From NCBI GenBank assembly GCA_941918925.1, contig OW799234.1, positions 136,199,305-136,263,304 of the forward strand: a stretch of DNA of 64,000 nucleotides, in the 5' to 3' direction. The stretch comes from Phyto melanocephala. Lineage: Eukaryota > Arthropoda > Insecta > Diptera > Rhinophoridae. How positions within the stretch are numbered: the first letter of the stretch is position 1; each line of letters begins with the position of its first letter. The position numbers and the translations under genes were made by a program. Positions 1-10,092 of this stretch are shown here, in pieces. The notes beneath the pieces are model-generated. The model did no database searches, was not told the DNA's origin, and worked only from the letters and a program-made list of their open reading frames with translations.

Positions 1-346
1 GTTGTAATGTTGTTTTTGTGAAAAAAAAATCGAGGTGGTCGTGGGTTTTTGCTCATATCTCAGTTGTTTATGTAGCGATGTTTCTGATTTTCAAAACCGT
101 TCTACTCCCGAATATTTCTGATATTTTAATACCTCACCCGGGTCCAAGCGATATCGGGGGGCTTCAAAAAGTTGATTTCAACATACACACGGACAGACGG
201 ACAGACTGACAGAGCTTAATCGACTCCCCTATTCATAAGCTTTCAGAAAATATATACTTTATGGGGTCGGAAATGAAAATTGTAGAAATTTCACACGGAA
301 TGACAAACCTATATATACCCTTTTTCACTGTGTGAAGGGTATAAAA
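1..346 (-). mobile_element. DINE-1-like HINE (Helentron-related), 5' part, cut by window edge
   Basis: Read on the minus strand, this begins near 346 with a TTTTATACCCTTCACAC-type end, repeats the motif as an inverted GGGTATATA, then runs through a block with 'ccccataaagtatatatttt', 'gtcgattaagctctgtcag' and a 'ctgtccgtctgtccgtgtg' block. This order (inverted TATACCC ends, AAAGTATATAT, GTCGAT, GTCCGTCYGTCCG) is the layout known from Drosophila DINE-1/INE-1 elements. Closely similar copies lie at 20840-21501 and 47025-47245. The other end lies outside the window. No coding capacity. The family assignment is from memory of the DINE-1 layout. Confidence 0.6.
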
Positions 347-2829
347 ACAACAAATAGCAGTGAACAACAAATAAAACACAAGTTATTTTTATTGAACTAA
401 AAAGTATTTCCTAGAAATAATTTCCATATATGGCATAACAACGTTTGCCGGGCCATCTAGTAAACAATAAAATCACACTTTATTTATTTGTTTAATTTAA
501 AAAAAATTTGTTCTACATATTAAGGTTATGAATAGTTTTTTAATTTCTTAACTAAATTTTTATAAATATGTATGTTTTGGTTGTTTTGGTTAATCTTTTA
601 TTTTATTTTATGATTAATCTCAAATGAAAATTCATTTAATAGTAACTAAAAACCAAAAGAATAATTTATGCAAAATTTATCAATTTATTTATCAACTAAG
701 TGTAGAAACACATACATATGTGTGTACATATGTATGTATGTGTGTATTTAACGGGGACTATACATTTTTTATATTAAGTTCTAATATTTTAAAAATCATA
801 TTTTGAAATTATTTTCAAGAAGTAAGTAAAAGTTTTATAAAAATATCGTTGCACATTACATCTAATGTCATATCGCCATACAACTGATTGTTATTTTAAA
901 GTTTTTTATTAAATCAGAACAAACACTTTAATGCATACATACAAACATACGTGCATATTAATGCATGAATATATATGTATGTATGTAGGTACATACATGT
1001 ATATACACATTAAATATTAAATATTAATATAAAACAAAGTTGTTAAGTTATGATTAATCTATGTTCGTATATGTATGTATGTATACTTCAATCATTTAAC
1101 ATGTTTTCTTCTTTCTTAACTTATTTAATATTCTGACCTAAAAACATTTTTTTCCAATTCATTTTTTAAGATAAAGTCTTGTTTATTTTATGATTTTTAT
1201 TTTTTACCAAATTATTGTTACGTATGTAAATTTTTCTTATGGATTTTTTTGATGTTTGTAGTCATTTGCCAAAATTATACCATCTTACGATAGGGTGACG
1301 ACTTTTGTCCCACCTTGTATATACGTATGTATATATCTGGTTCTTTTTGTTCTTTCTTTTTTCAGTTTCTTGTTCTACTAATTTTAGCTGAAGAAATTTA
1401 TATGATCGTATGTATACACATACATATGTATGTATGTATGTGTGTATTAAATTTAAGTTTTGAAACTGTTTGTAAAACACTGATAAATTAATGAAGAGAA
1501 AAAGTAAATAATACTTGACACAGTTTTAAATGTAGAAAGTATGAATTTAAAAATAACTTCTGATAGAAATATAACAAATACTTATGCATATGTACATGCA
1601 TACATACATACATAAGTATATTTGTTTTCTTATTAAATACAAAAAATATTTAGGATTTACATATATTGCGCATTAAACTACTTCTTGGCTTATGTATGTG
1701 CTGTGAAAATATTAAAATTTACAATTTGTATACAGAAATAAAAATAAAAAAAAATAAAAAAAAAAAGTTTACAACTCTTCGACTCAACGTGAAACAAGCA
1801 ATGCGTATTAATTTCTATTCACTTTGCTTATTTTTCAAATTATTTATCTCATTGCACGAAATTGTTAAAGCCACATCGTAAATCATTTTCCAAAATGCGT
1901 TTGAAATTTGCAACAACTTGCAATGGTTTTGTAACTACAGCACTGGAACTGGTAATAACGCAAAGTTTTTGACCAGACTATTCTGTGCATTTGTTTGTGT
2001 TTATCAGTTTCTTGTGGCGTTTTTATTTTATCTTTCTTTCTTTAGGCTTTCGTTATTGAAATGGAAAGTGCTATATAACTTGTATTGGTCAACCGAACCA
2101 CAAGTACTCAAAATCCAATAATTGCGCAGTTGTGTCTTACTTAAAAACATAAATTAGTATTTACACATAAACTTATGTACCCAGCAAGCAAATCAGTCCG
2201 ACATTGTTTGAGTCAGATAATTCTGAACAATTTCTGTCTTTGTTTATTTGTTAAGCTTTTTATTTACAAACAGACAAAAATTCTAAAAAGTACTGTCGAG
2301 CGGTCTAAATTATAAAAACTAAAACAGTTCTATAAAAGTTTTATAAATAAAATTTCCATAGAAAATCAATTTTATCAACTTTTTACAAACCTTTAATATA
2401 ATATTATAGATGCAGTTTTTCTTTTCCTGATTTTTTTATTTTCCAGTAAACCGGAATTTACTATGAAATTTCTCGGGATCTCAAGAATTCCCGCTTAAGT
2501 TTAATTAGTTAAACTTTATAATATGTGTTTAGTTTTATTAAAAACATGGAAAATATGGTTTAACTTATGAAAAATTACACAGATCAAATTTGCTGTACAA
2601 ATTTTAGTCAATTTTATTTTTAGGTTTCTGAAAAAGATCGATACGATTAGTCGATTAGAATCGCATACAACAATTATTCATTAGATATCTTTCATAAATA
2701 ATACATCTGAATTTTTACTTCGGTAAAATACTCAGAATTTCTCACGACATAAATGTCAGAACTCGTGTAAACTACTTCATATGTTTTTCGTTAAAACAAT
2801 TTGACAGAATTCGTATGCAATTAATACTA
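347..2829. other. AT-rich intergenic DNA with TATG/TACA microsatellites
   Basis: No gene recognised on either strand; the open frames here are short and compositionally biased. It holds many short (TATG)n/(CATA)n tracts (around 710-745, 945-1000, 1068-1084, 1420-1445 and 1595-1615). A stretch near 386-416 ('attgaactaaaaagtatttc') is repeated near 12130-12153. The first copy runs on to a 'gccgggccatctag' followed by T at about 461, which could be a Helitron-type CTAG|T terminus; this is weak. Confidence 0.5.
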
Positions 2830-3671
2830 TCGGGTGTCCCAACTAGAACGCAATTTTTAAATTTGGCGCCATTCGAAGTGTCATTGTTTGACATTTGACA
2901 ATTGTTATTGTTTGCTAGTAGAAGGTACGAGGTTAGTAAAAATGGAGCGCTACACGAATGAACAACGCATCCTCATTGTGAAATTGTTTTACCAAAATAG
3001 TGAAAGTTTTGCGGCTACAGTTCGCAAATTGCGATCATCCCATTTCCATCTTGATGGCTTCATCAATAGGCAGAATTGTCGCATTTGGAGTAAGGAAAAT
3101 CCTCGAGTGATTCACGAGAAGCAAATACATATTCAACGTATCACTGTGTGGTGTGGTTTTTTGCTGGAGGAATCATTGGACTCATTTTTTTATGAAAATG
3201 AGGCAGGTCAAGCGCAAACAGTCAATGGTGTGAAATGACAACCAGTTTTTTCTTGCCTAGAATTTAAGAAATGAATGTGGAGAGCATGTGGTTTCAACAA
3301 GATGGCGCCACATGTCATACAGCCAGAGAAACAGCCCAGATCGTGTGATTTAACACCTTTAGATTTTTTTTTTGGGTTTTTTTAAGTCGATGATTTACGC
3401 GAATTAGCCGACGACGACTCAAGCCTTAAAAGAGGAAAGTGGATGCTGCATTAATGAAATACCGCAGCATTTATGCAAAAAGGTCATTGAAAATTTCATT
3501 AAAAGATCGCGTGTGTGCCAGCGAAGCCGCGGCGGCCATCTGCACGATATATTGTTCCATACATAACCTCATTCTGTCTACTTTACGATATAATAAAGTT
3601 TCACGATTTTTTTTTTAAATATCTGCGTTTTATTTAAAATTTAAAAATTGCGTTCTAGTTGGGACACCCGA
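2830..3671 (+). mobile_element. mariner/Tc1-type transposon, internally deleted, with perfect TIRs and TA target duplication
   Basis: The ends are perfect inverted repeats of about 35 bp, starting 'tcgggtgtcccaactagaac' at 2830 and ending with its complement at 3671. Each is flanked by TA (2828-2829 and 3672-3673), the target duplication of mariner/Tc1 elements. The 842-bp length is below the usual 1.2-1.4 kb, and the transposase inside lacks its middle. The intact TIRs suggest it could be mobilised in trans by a relative. The flanking TA pair and TIR identity are read directly; mobility is inferred. Confidence 0.9.
2942..3560 (+). pseudogene. mariner-type transposase, internally deleted and frameshifted
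   Basis: The frame starts with an N-terminal helix-turn-helix segment (MERYTNEQRILIVKLF) and reaches RKLRS, then jumps straight to the catalytic core (HFHLDGFINRQNCRIW, ITVWCGF). The segment between the DNA-binding and DDE domains is therefore missing. The frame stops at 3238. Further core pieces follow in other frames: WFQQDGATCHTA at about 3290-3325 and PRSCDLTPLDFFF at about 3338-3375. The motif set is that of mariner-superfamily transposases; the subgroup (possibly the rosa/DD41D type) is a guess. It cannot encode active enzyme. Confidence 0.85.
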
Positions 3672-4460
3672 TATTTTGTAGACGTTTCTGACAGGTATCT
3701 GACGGATGTCAAACAATTTTGTTTGCTGTGATCATATATACGTAAGTATATACTCATTGAGAGAAAAGCTAAACAAACTTCATGCTGTGTCTCGTTATTT
3801 TTTATACGTATCTTTTCTTAATTTTGCACAAAAATATTTAAAATAATTTGTTTAGGTTGTTTGGCTAAAGGCTTGTTTCTCCACAATAAAAAAAAATATC
3901 ACAAATTTATTTGGTTCATAATTTCCTTTTCCTTATAACATATAACATATAAGTAACATTTTCACTGCTAATTTGTAACAATATTTTGTCAAATCATTTT
4001 GACTAATTAAATTTTTGCAACGTTTTAGACAATATGTATTGATTTTTTTTATATAAACTTAATTAAATTGAACTCCATAAAACTATGAAAAAAAACAACT
4101 GTCAAAAGTAAAAAAATAATTTCTATATATTAAAAAGAGAGGTTGAAATTCTTACCGAACACTTACAATAGTAATAAAAAATTATAACTTGCTCTGTCCT
4201 TACTTTTGGATTTATAACTTTAACATAAAAACCCATTTCGGTCAGCACCCTGATAAATTTACGACTTTTCAAATTCGTATGGAAATTTTATTAATTATTG
4301 GTGAACGGTAGATAAGACTAAATACAGCTGAATAACTCTACTAGAATTTTTTTAGTTTTTTGGAAAAGTTTGTTTGTTTTATATGGTCAATCTGTAAGAA
4401 ACCAATTTCTCATAATAACTTACCAAATAGAATAACATAGCAGTTAAATGTACACATTTA
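3672..4460. other. intergenic, nothing recognised
   Basis: AT-rich single-copy-looking DNA between the mariner at 2830-3671 and the Helitron 5' end at 4461. No coding frame, RNA gene or repeat was recognised. Confidence 0.4.
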
Positions 4461-4480
4461 TCTATATATATAAAAGTGCA

Positions 4481-4520
<40 letters not shown>

Positions 4521-4526
4521 TTTTTT

Positions 4527-4980
4527 GCTTTCGAGCCGGTGGTGTGGAATCTTCATAGATACTAGTGGCCCGTGCCACAAGCATGTACGATTCGCCGTAG
4601 CGCCTACGTAATAAACCACACCCCCTCGATCATCAACGGACATCCCCACGGGACTGCCGCTAGGTATTACTTCGCGGGGGCCGTTGGCATTTACGCCTCC
4701 TCCTCGTCGGACCGTCTAGCCCTTTCCAGCCTTCTTAGGTCCTTAATTATTTGGGAGCACACTCCACTAAAGACCTCCCAGTTTTCCACGTCCTGACACA
4801 TATGCCGAAGAAACTCCGATGGATTCGTCATACCCGAAGTCCACCCCATGTATCTAGGGCATCGGAATACGACATGTTCCGCATTTTCCGCCTCTTCTGG
4901 GCATTCTGGGCAGGTTTGGGAATTTTCATGGCCAACCCTGTGCAGATATTGCCTAAAAGCGCCATGGTCCGTCATATACT

Positions 4981-4985
<5 letters not shown>
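4527..4985 (-). mobile_element. 5'-truncated R1-clade LINE copy in a (TG)n tract
   Basis: This is a second copy of the last roughly 455 bp of the element at 5083-9962, ending in the same 3' sequence and a poly(A) run (poly(T) 4517-4526 on the + strand). It sits between (TG)n at 4482-4516 and (TG)n from about 4982. It covers the end of ORF2, including the C-terminal Cys/His knuckle, and the 3' UTR. Only a few substitutions separate it from the long copy, so both are recent. It could be a separate target-primed insertion into the same microsatellite or a product of recombination between TG tracts. Confidence 0.85.

Positions 4986-5057
<72 letters not shown>
4982..5057 (+). repeat. (TG)n microsatellite between two LINE copies
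   Basis: About 38 TG units directly precede the poly(T) (5058-5082) that marks the 3' tail of the full-length LINE. It is part of the original Helitron TG tract, possibly expanded after insertion. Confidence 0.95.
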
Positions 5058-5074
<17 letters not shown>

Positions 5075-5246
5075 TTTTTTTTGCTTTCGAGCCGGTGGTG
5101 TGGAATCTTCATAGATACTAGTGGCCCGTGCCACAAGCATGTACGATTCGCCGTAGCGCCTACGTACTAAACCACACCCCCTCGATCATCAACGGACATC
5201 CCCACGGGACTGCCGCTAGGTATTACTTCGCGGGGGCCGTTGGCAT

Positions 5247-8225
5247 TTACGCCTCCTCCTCGTCGGACCGTCTAGCCCTTTCCAGCCTTCTTAGGTCCTT
5301 AATTATCCGGGAGCACACTCCACTAAAGACCTCCCAGTTTTCCACGTCCTGACACATATGCCGAAGAAACTCCGATGGATTCGTCATACCCGAAGTCCAC
5401 CCCAAGTATCTAGGGCATCGGAATACGACATGTTCCGCATTTTCCGCCTCTTCTGGGCATTCTGGGCAGGTTTGGGAATTTTCATGGCCAACCCTGTGCA
5501 GATATTGCCTAAAAGCGCCATGGTTTGTCATATACTGTGTCAAGTAGAAGTTCACATCCCCAGCCTTCCTATCCATCCATACCGCAATATTAGGGATGAG
5601 TTTATATGTCCATCGCCCTTTAGTCGATGTATCCCACCTTCTCTGCCATTCTCTGATTGAAAACGATCTTTCCTCTCTCTTAACTGCAGCTAAATTTATT
5701 ACTGCCTGGCCTGTCGTTCGCCTATTGTAGATTCTCTGGATCTCCGCCGCCAGTATGTCTATTGGAATCATTGCCGCTATGACACAAGCCGCGTCGTCCG
5801 ATACCGTCTTAAAGGCACTTATTGTCCTGAGCGCGCATAGTCTATGAACCGAGGACATTTTTCTTCTATACTCCTTTATCTTCAGAGCCTGTGCCCAAAC
5901 AGGGGCTGCGTAAAGCAATGTGGAATTGGTAACCGTAGCCAAAAGCCTCCTTCTTGGACCCTTTGGTCCTCCAATATTAGGTAGTATTCTAGCAATACTC
6001 CTTTGAATCATTGCGGCCTTCGCGCACGCGTATTCAATATGAGGCCCGAATTTAAGTCTGTTATCCATCATGACCCCAAGATATTTGATTGCCGGTTTAG
6101 AACATATCTCCTGGTTTCCCACCTTCACCTTCATAAATTCCACTTTTTTCCTACTTGTAATAAGTACTGCTTCAGTCTTCTGTTCTGCCAGGTTGAGATT
6201 CGCCGAATCTAGCCATCTCTTGATCCTCACAATTGCATCGTTTATAGCCGATTCTAATTCCACAATATGTTTCGCTACACTGACAATCACTATGTCATCC
6301 GCGAACCCGATTATCCTTGTCGAGCTCGGTAGTTGTGTTCTAAGAACTCCGTCATACATGATATTCCATAGTAGTGGACCAAGAACCGATCCCTGTGGAA
6401 CACCTGAACTAACATCATACATCCGTGGCCCATCGTCCGTTGCGTAGATCAGTTTCCTATTCGAAAAGTAACTATTCACTATTCTAATCAGGTACTTCGG
6501 TGTGTTCAGTCTCTCTAGAGCTGCCATTATGAAATCCCAACTGGCAGAGTTAAACGCGTTTCTAATGTCAAGCGTGACAACACCACAGTATTCTTTTGTC
6601 CCCCATCTCCAACGTTCTCCTGCTATTGCGCCCGCAGCTGTATCTACTACCCTTTTTATGGCGTCAATCGTGGAGCGTGATTTTCTGAATCCGAATTGTG
6701 TCTCGGAGAGTCCATTCTCTCTCTCGACGATGTCCATGAGTCTGTTGTAGATCACCTTTTCCAGTGCTTTGCCCAGTGTATCAAGAAGGCAGATAGGGCG
6801 ATAAGATGAAGGGTCGCCAGCTGGTTTGTTCCCTTTCGGAAGCAAAACTAGTCTCTGTCTCTTCCATTGGTCCGGGAAAATACCCTCACTAAGGCAACTT
6901 TGCATAATTCTCCTGAACAAGCATGGTCGTCGCTGTATTGCGGCTTTAATGGCTTTGTTGGGAACTCCGTCCGGGCCAGGTGCCCGGTTATCCCCAATTT
7001 CCCTACCTATCTTGAGAATCTCTTCCTCCGTGACAGGGGGAATATTGCAGTCCGTGAATCTGCTGTCGACGTATACCCAATTGTTCTCCCGCTGTGGAAA
7101 CAGGTGCGATACAATGCCCAGTAGGAGTGTTGGGCATGTTATCTGGGGAGCCGCTTGGCATTTAAGCTTCTTCATTACCACCTTATATGCCGTACCCCAA
7201 GGGTTTGCATCTGCCTCCTCGCAGAGGAGCTTGAAGCTTTCTCCTTTGCTCTTCTTAATTGCAGTTTTGAGTTTCTTCCTATGTTCCCTGAATTCCTCAA
7301 TCCTCTGAGTGTGGTAGCTTTTCCCTCTTGATCGCTGTGCCTTGCGCCTCGATCTAAGGCATTCCAATCTGAGGCTTCGTATCTCCTCATTCCACCAATA
7401 GCATGGAGAACCAAATCTGTTCGGCTTACGTTGTGGCATTGACGCATCGCAAGCTCTTTCTATTAACCGGCATAGTTGCACTGACGCTATCTGCACTGGA
7501 CCTTCCTCGATCTCCTCGTCCATTATTGAATCATTGAATGTTTCCACGTCGAAACGTGAATCCTTCCACTTTGGACCCGTTGTAGGCTTAGTATATCGCC
7601 CACGGCCACTGCATCCTGAGATTACGAACATTACCGCCTGGTGATCACTGTAAGTGAAATCTTCGCTAACCCACCACTTCGTCCTTGGAGTTAGCGAGCT
7701 GCTGACAAACGTAATGTCGATGATAGAGCTCCGACCGGCTTTCCTGAAGGTCTGGCTCCTTCCATTGTTAGCCACGTCTACATCCAGGGGTGCAAATGCC
7801 TCCAGGAGGCTCCGTCCTCTTCTGTTTGTCGATTGACTGCCCCATTCCGTCGCCCATGCATTGAAGTCACCAGCTATTACAAGTGGGGACTTCCCAACTG
7901 CATCATTCACAAGTTCCTGCAACATAGATTCATATTCTTCATGGGACCAACTCGGTGGAGCATAACAGCTGTAGAAGAATATGCCCTTCATCCTTGCTCG
8001 AGTAAAGCCTTTTCTTTTATCTCCAATGTTCTGAAAGGCATGTTTGCCACATGCCCATATTGCAGCTTTCGAACTTTGGTCGCTTGTCCAAACATTGCTA
8101 CTTCTTACTCCATATGGCTCGCTTATTATCGCAACATCTATTTGCTTTTCTCTTACTGATTGTGACAGTAGGTCGTTTGCCAATTCGCAATGGTTGAGGT
8201 TTATCTGCATGATCCTTAGCTCCAT
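5247..8225 (-). CDS. LINE ORF2 protein: endonuclease-reverse transcriptase
   Basis: This 992-residue frame encodes the protein that nicks the target and reverse-transcribes the element RNA. Residues ~1-215 form an apurinic-type endonuclease: MQINLNHC start, SEPYG, GDFNAWATEWGS near residue 118 and SDHQAVM near 197. Residues ~410-720 hold the reverse transcriptase, with NRAPGPDGVPNKA near the start, GVPQGSVLGPLLWN, and the catalytic FADDIVIV near residue 640. Near residue 935 is a CCHC-type knuckle (CPECPEEAENAEHVVFRC), as in R1-clade ORF2. The ATG is 2 nt after the ORF1 stop, suggesting coupled or reinitiated translation. Length matches R1 ORF2 (about 1000). No stop or frameshift was seen, so it may be functional. 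Confidence 0.9.
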   Translation of the reverse strand: MELRIMQINLNHCELANDLLSQSVREKQIDVAIISEPYGVRSSNVWTSDQSSKAAIWACGKHAFQNIGDKRKGFTRARMKGIFFYSCYAPPSWSHEEYESMLQELVNDAVGKSPLVIAGDFNAWATEWGSQSTNRRGRSLLEAFAPLDVDVANNGRSQTFRKAGRSSIIDITFVSSSLTPRTKWWVSEDFTYSDHQAVMFVISGCSGRGRYTKPTTGPKWKDSRFDVETFNDSIMDEEIEEGPVQIASVQLCRLIERACDASMPQRKPNRFGSPCYWWNEEIRSLRLECLRSRRKAQRSRGKSYHTQRIEEFREHRKKLKTAIKKSKGESFKLLCEEADANPWGTAYKVVMKKLKCQAAPQITCPTLLLGIVSHLFPQRENNWVYVDSRFTDCNIPPVTEEEILKIGREIGDNRAPGPDGVPNKAIKAAIQRRPCLFRRIMQSCLSEGIFPDQWKRQRLVLLPKGNKPAGDPSSYRPICLLDTLGKALEKVIYNRLMDIVERENGLSETQFGFRKSRSTIDAIKRVVDTAAGAIAGERWRWGTKEYCGVVTLDIRNAFNSASWDFIMAALERLNTPKYLIRIVNSYFSNRKLIYATDDGPRMYDVSSGVPQGSVLGPLLWNIMYDGVLRTQLPSSTRIIGFADDIVIVSVAKHIVELESAINDAIVRIKRWLDSANLNLAEQKTEAVLITSRKKVEFMKVKVGNQEICSKPAIKYLGVMMDNRLKFGPHIEYACAKAAMIQRSIARILPNIGGPKGPRRRLLATVTNSTLLYAAPVWAQALKIKEYRRKMSSVHRLCALRTISAFKTVSDDAACVIAAMIPIDILAAEIQRIYNRRTTGQAVINLAAVKREERSFSIREWQRRWDTSTKGRWTYKLIPNIAVWMDRKAGDVNFYLTQYMTNHGAFRQYLHRVGHENSQTCPECPEEAENAEHVVFRCPRYLGWTSGMTNPSEFLRHMCQDVENWEVFSGVCSRIIKDLRRLERARRSDEEEA

Positions 8226-8227
8226 AT

Positions 8228-9784
8228 TTATTTCCTAGTTTCGAGAGCTCTCCTGAATACCGGACATCTACTGCTTCCAGCAATGTGGGCTGAGTCGCCT
8301 GTATTACTGTTCTTGCAGAACATGCATACGGGATTTTCCTCACATGTCTTAGCCATGTGCCCTTCCTTACCGCATCTCCTGCACATCTTCGATCTATTCA
8401 TAGCATTTCCGCACTTGACCGCCAAATGCCCGAATTCGAGGCATCTAAAACATTTTAGGAGGCCCTTTTCCTCCCTTATACGCCATATTGCCCAATTTGT
8501 AGCGACTTTCCCCATTTTCAGAAGCATTTCGGCTCTGTCTACTGGCAAACTTATTTTGGCGATCTGTGTTCCACCGTATGCACTTCTAAGTCTAAGCATC
8601 TCTACCGGGTCAGAGTCTCTTAGCTTTAGTTGCGCCCTAATTGTCCTAACTACCTCCTCCTTCGTCGTTACTTCATCGATATCTCTGATCTCTATAACTT
8701 TTCTCGGTTTCAGACTCCTTACAGACGCCTGGCCATTTAAACTCTGACCGATCGCCTCCTTATACTCGTCTGTCCGCTCGCCCGTATTTCGCAGTTGGAG
8801 TAATAGGTTACCATTATTGGTTCTCCTAATCCTGGATACTGCCTGACCTAGTTCGTTGAGACTCGGATCGGCCTTCACTTTACGCAGGATGTCGGCGTAG
8901 GAACTATTCCCTACAGCCTCTATTACAATCGCGTCGGGTTTCGTCCTTACCCTATTGCGATTCCCGTTTGACTTCTTTGTCTTCGCCTTAGACTTTACCA
9001 CTTTCCAACCATCATTCTCCTGTATATTGGCGGTTTTCTCCGGTTTTGCTTCCTCGCATTTCTTGCCTTCGTAGACTTTCTTTGCCATAGGTTCCTTTGG
9101 TGCTCCCTCCGGTTTCCCCTCTGGTTTCCTCTTGGGCTCTTTTCTCCTTAACCATGGCGAGGTTTGAGAGGATTTTGAGCTTCTGATGACCTCTTTCGCC
9201 TTTTCGTCATGGTTTTCTATCGCCGATAGCTCGTACAAGGCCTTAATGCTCTCTATAGCATCCCGCATAGGTTGATGAATCGAACGCCTTTTCCCATCTT
9301 CCAGCATGTCCACTAAATTCCGGATGCAGACGCCGAGTCTACAGAATGCTGTGGTTTCCATATTCGGGTTTACTGCCGTCTCATTGGATCCAGTCTTCTC
9401 ATGCTGAGGTGATCTGCGCATTTTCGAATTTCGGGCAAAGGGGTTGACTGTTACCAAATGGTCACCCTTGCCGCCATCTAGTCCCCTTCCACTAGAACCG
9501 CTATCATTTATGCTTGTAGCATTATCTGCCAATCCAGCCAAGCCTACCGGAATAGCATTGCAGTCGCTTGATATCGACGCCCGGGAGCCTGCTTGCCCAC
9601 CCCTCGCGGCCGCCGACACTGGGGTATTAGTCCCCTGTGTAGTAACTTCATTAATTTTATTTAACCTTTCCATTTTTGTTTTATTATTCGGGGATCCTAC
9701 CCCTAGCGTTTTTCGCCTCCCGCCAGGACACAAAGAACAGCCGCTCCTAACATGGAGACAGACGCTGACCAGGAAGCCGCCCAA
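8228..9784 (-). CDS. LINE ORF1 protein with three zinc knuckles (gag-like)
   Basis: This open frame of up to 518 codons encodes the RNA-binding partner of ORF2. The C-terminal ~85 residues carry three Cys/His knuckles in order: CFRCLEFGHLAVKC, CRRCGKEGHMAKTC and a longer third one ending at SSRC. R1-clade ORF1 proteins typically have three such knuckles. Upstream is a Lys/Glu-rich, probably disordered region and a central stretch (roughly residues 285-410) resembling the RNA-recognition part of gag-like ORF1. The frame opens at 9784, but Met38 (9673, MERLNKINEV) is an equally good or better start, since residues 1-37 look like translated 5' UTR. The stop (8230-8228) is 2 nt before ORF2. Confidence 0.85.
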   Translation of the reverse strand: MGGFLVSVCLHVRSGCSLCPGGRRKTLGVGSPNNKTKMERLNKINEVTTQGTNTPVSAAARGGQAGSRASISSDCNAIPVGLAGLADNATSINDSGSSGRGLDGGKGDHLVTVNPFARNSKMRRSPQHEKTGSNETAVNPNMETTAFCRLGVCIRNLVDMLEDGKRRSIHQPMRDAIESIKALYELSAIENHDEKAKEVIRSSKSSQTSPWLRRKEPKRKPEGKPEGAPKEPMAKKVYEGKKCEEAKPEKTANIQENDGWKVVKSKAKTKKSNGNRNRVRTKPDAIVIEAVGNSSYADILRKVKADPSLNELGQAVSRIRRTNNGNLLLQLRNTGERTDEYKEAIGQSLNGQASVRSLKPRKVIEIRDIDEVTTKEEVVRTIRAQLKLRDSDPVEMLRLRSAYGGTQIAKISLPVDRAEMLLKMGKVATNWAIWRIREEKGLLKCFRCLEFGHLAVKCGNAMNRSKMCRRCGKEGHMAKTCEENPVCMFCKNSNTGDSAHIAGSSRCPVFRRALETRK

Positions 9785-9960
9785 TGTGGGTCAGACGCTC
9801 CTGGATTTGAATAACCTATCATCCAGTCTTAGTGCTAGATTTTGATCACCCCCAGGTATTTTATTTCCCTGGTACCCTTCACGCCCTGAAAAGGGCATGA
9901 CGAGCGCTCCCAATTCGCCGAATGGGAGGGTCCCGATGGAGGATCTAGCAAACCCCACAC

Positions 9961-9962
<2 letters not shown>

Positions 9963-10000
<38 letters not shown>
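9963..10000 (+). repeat. (TG)n, 5' junction of the LINE
   Basis: About 19 TG units between the LINE 5' end and the resumption of Helitron sequence ('ttagctatagactccg'). It is the right-hand part of the target tract; the equivalent (CA)n of the empty Helitron is at 36561-36580. Confidence 0.95.
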
Positions 10001-10002
<2 letters not shown>

Positions 10003-10092
10003 GCTATAGACTCCGAAACTGTAAAACCGATCGGGCTCAAACTTTGGTAAGTTGTTGTACACATACCAGGGAGTGTTTATGGGTGAAAAAAA

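Larger units (their letters stand above)
5083..9962 (-). mobile_element. R1-clade non-LTR retrotransposon (Waldo/Mino-like), apparently full length, inserted in (TG)n
   Basis: About 4.9 kb on the minus strand: a 5' UTR with its start near 9962, ORF1 with three Cys-rich knuckles, ORF2 with endonuclease and reverse transcriptase, a roughly 160-bp 3' UTR and a 25-nt poly(A) tail (5058-5082). Both sides abut (TG)n: 4982-5057 and 9963-10000. R1-clade families that insert into AC/ACAY microsatellites (Waldo, Mino) are known, and this one has the same habit. Both frames are open end to end, so the copy may be active. Assignment to the R1 clade rests on the APE endonuclease, RT sequence and C-terminal Cys/His knuckle; a tree was not run. 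Confidence 0.85.

Noticed and set aside
4751..5170. Open frames running through the TG/AC tract on both strands, including 4691-5140 on the minus strand
   Set aside because: They are translations of the dinucleotide repeat joined to the 3' end of the truncated LINE copy; not independent genes.
6826..7308. Plus-strand frame of 160 codons
   Set aside because: Antisense shadow of LINE ORF2, as are the other + strand frames between 5350 and 9850.
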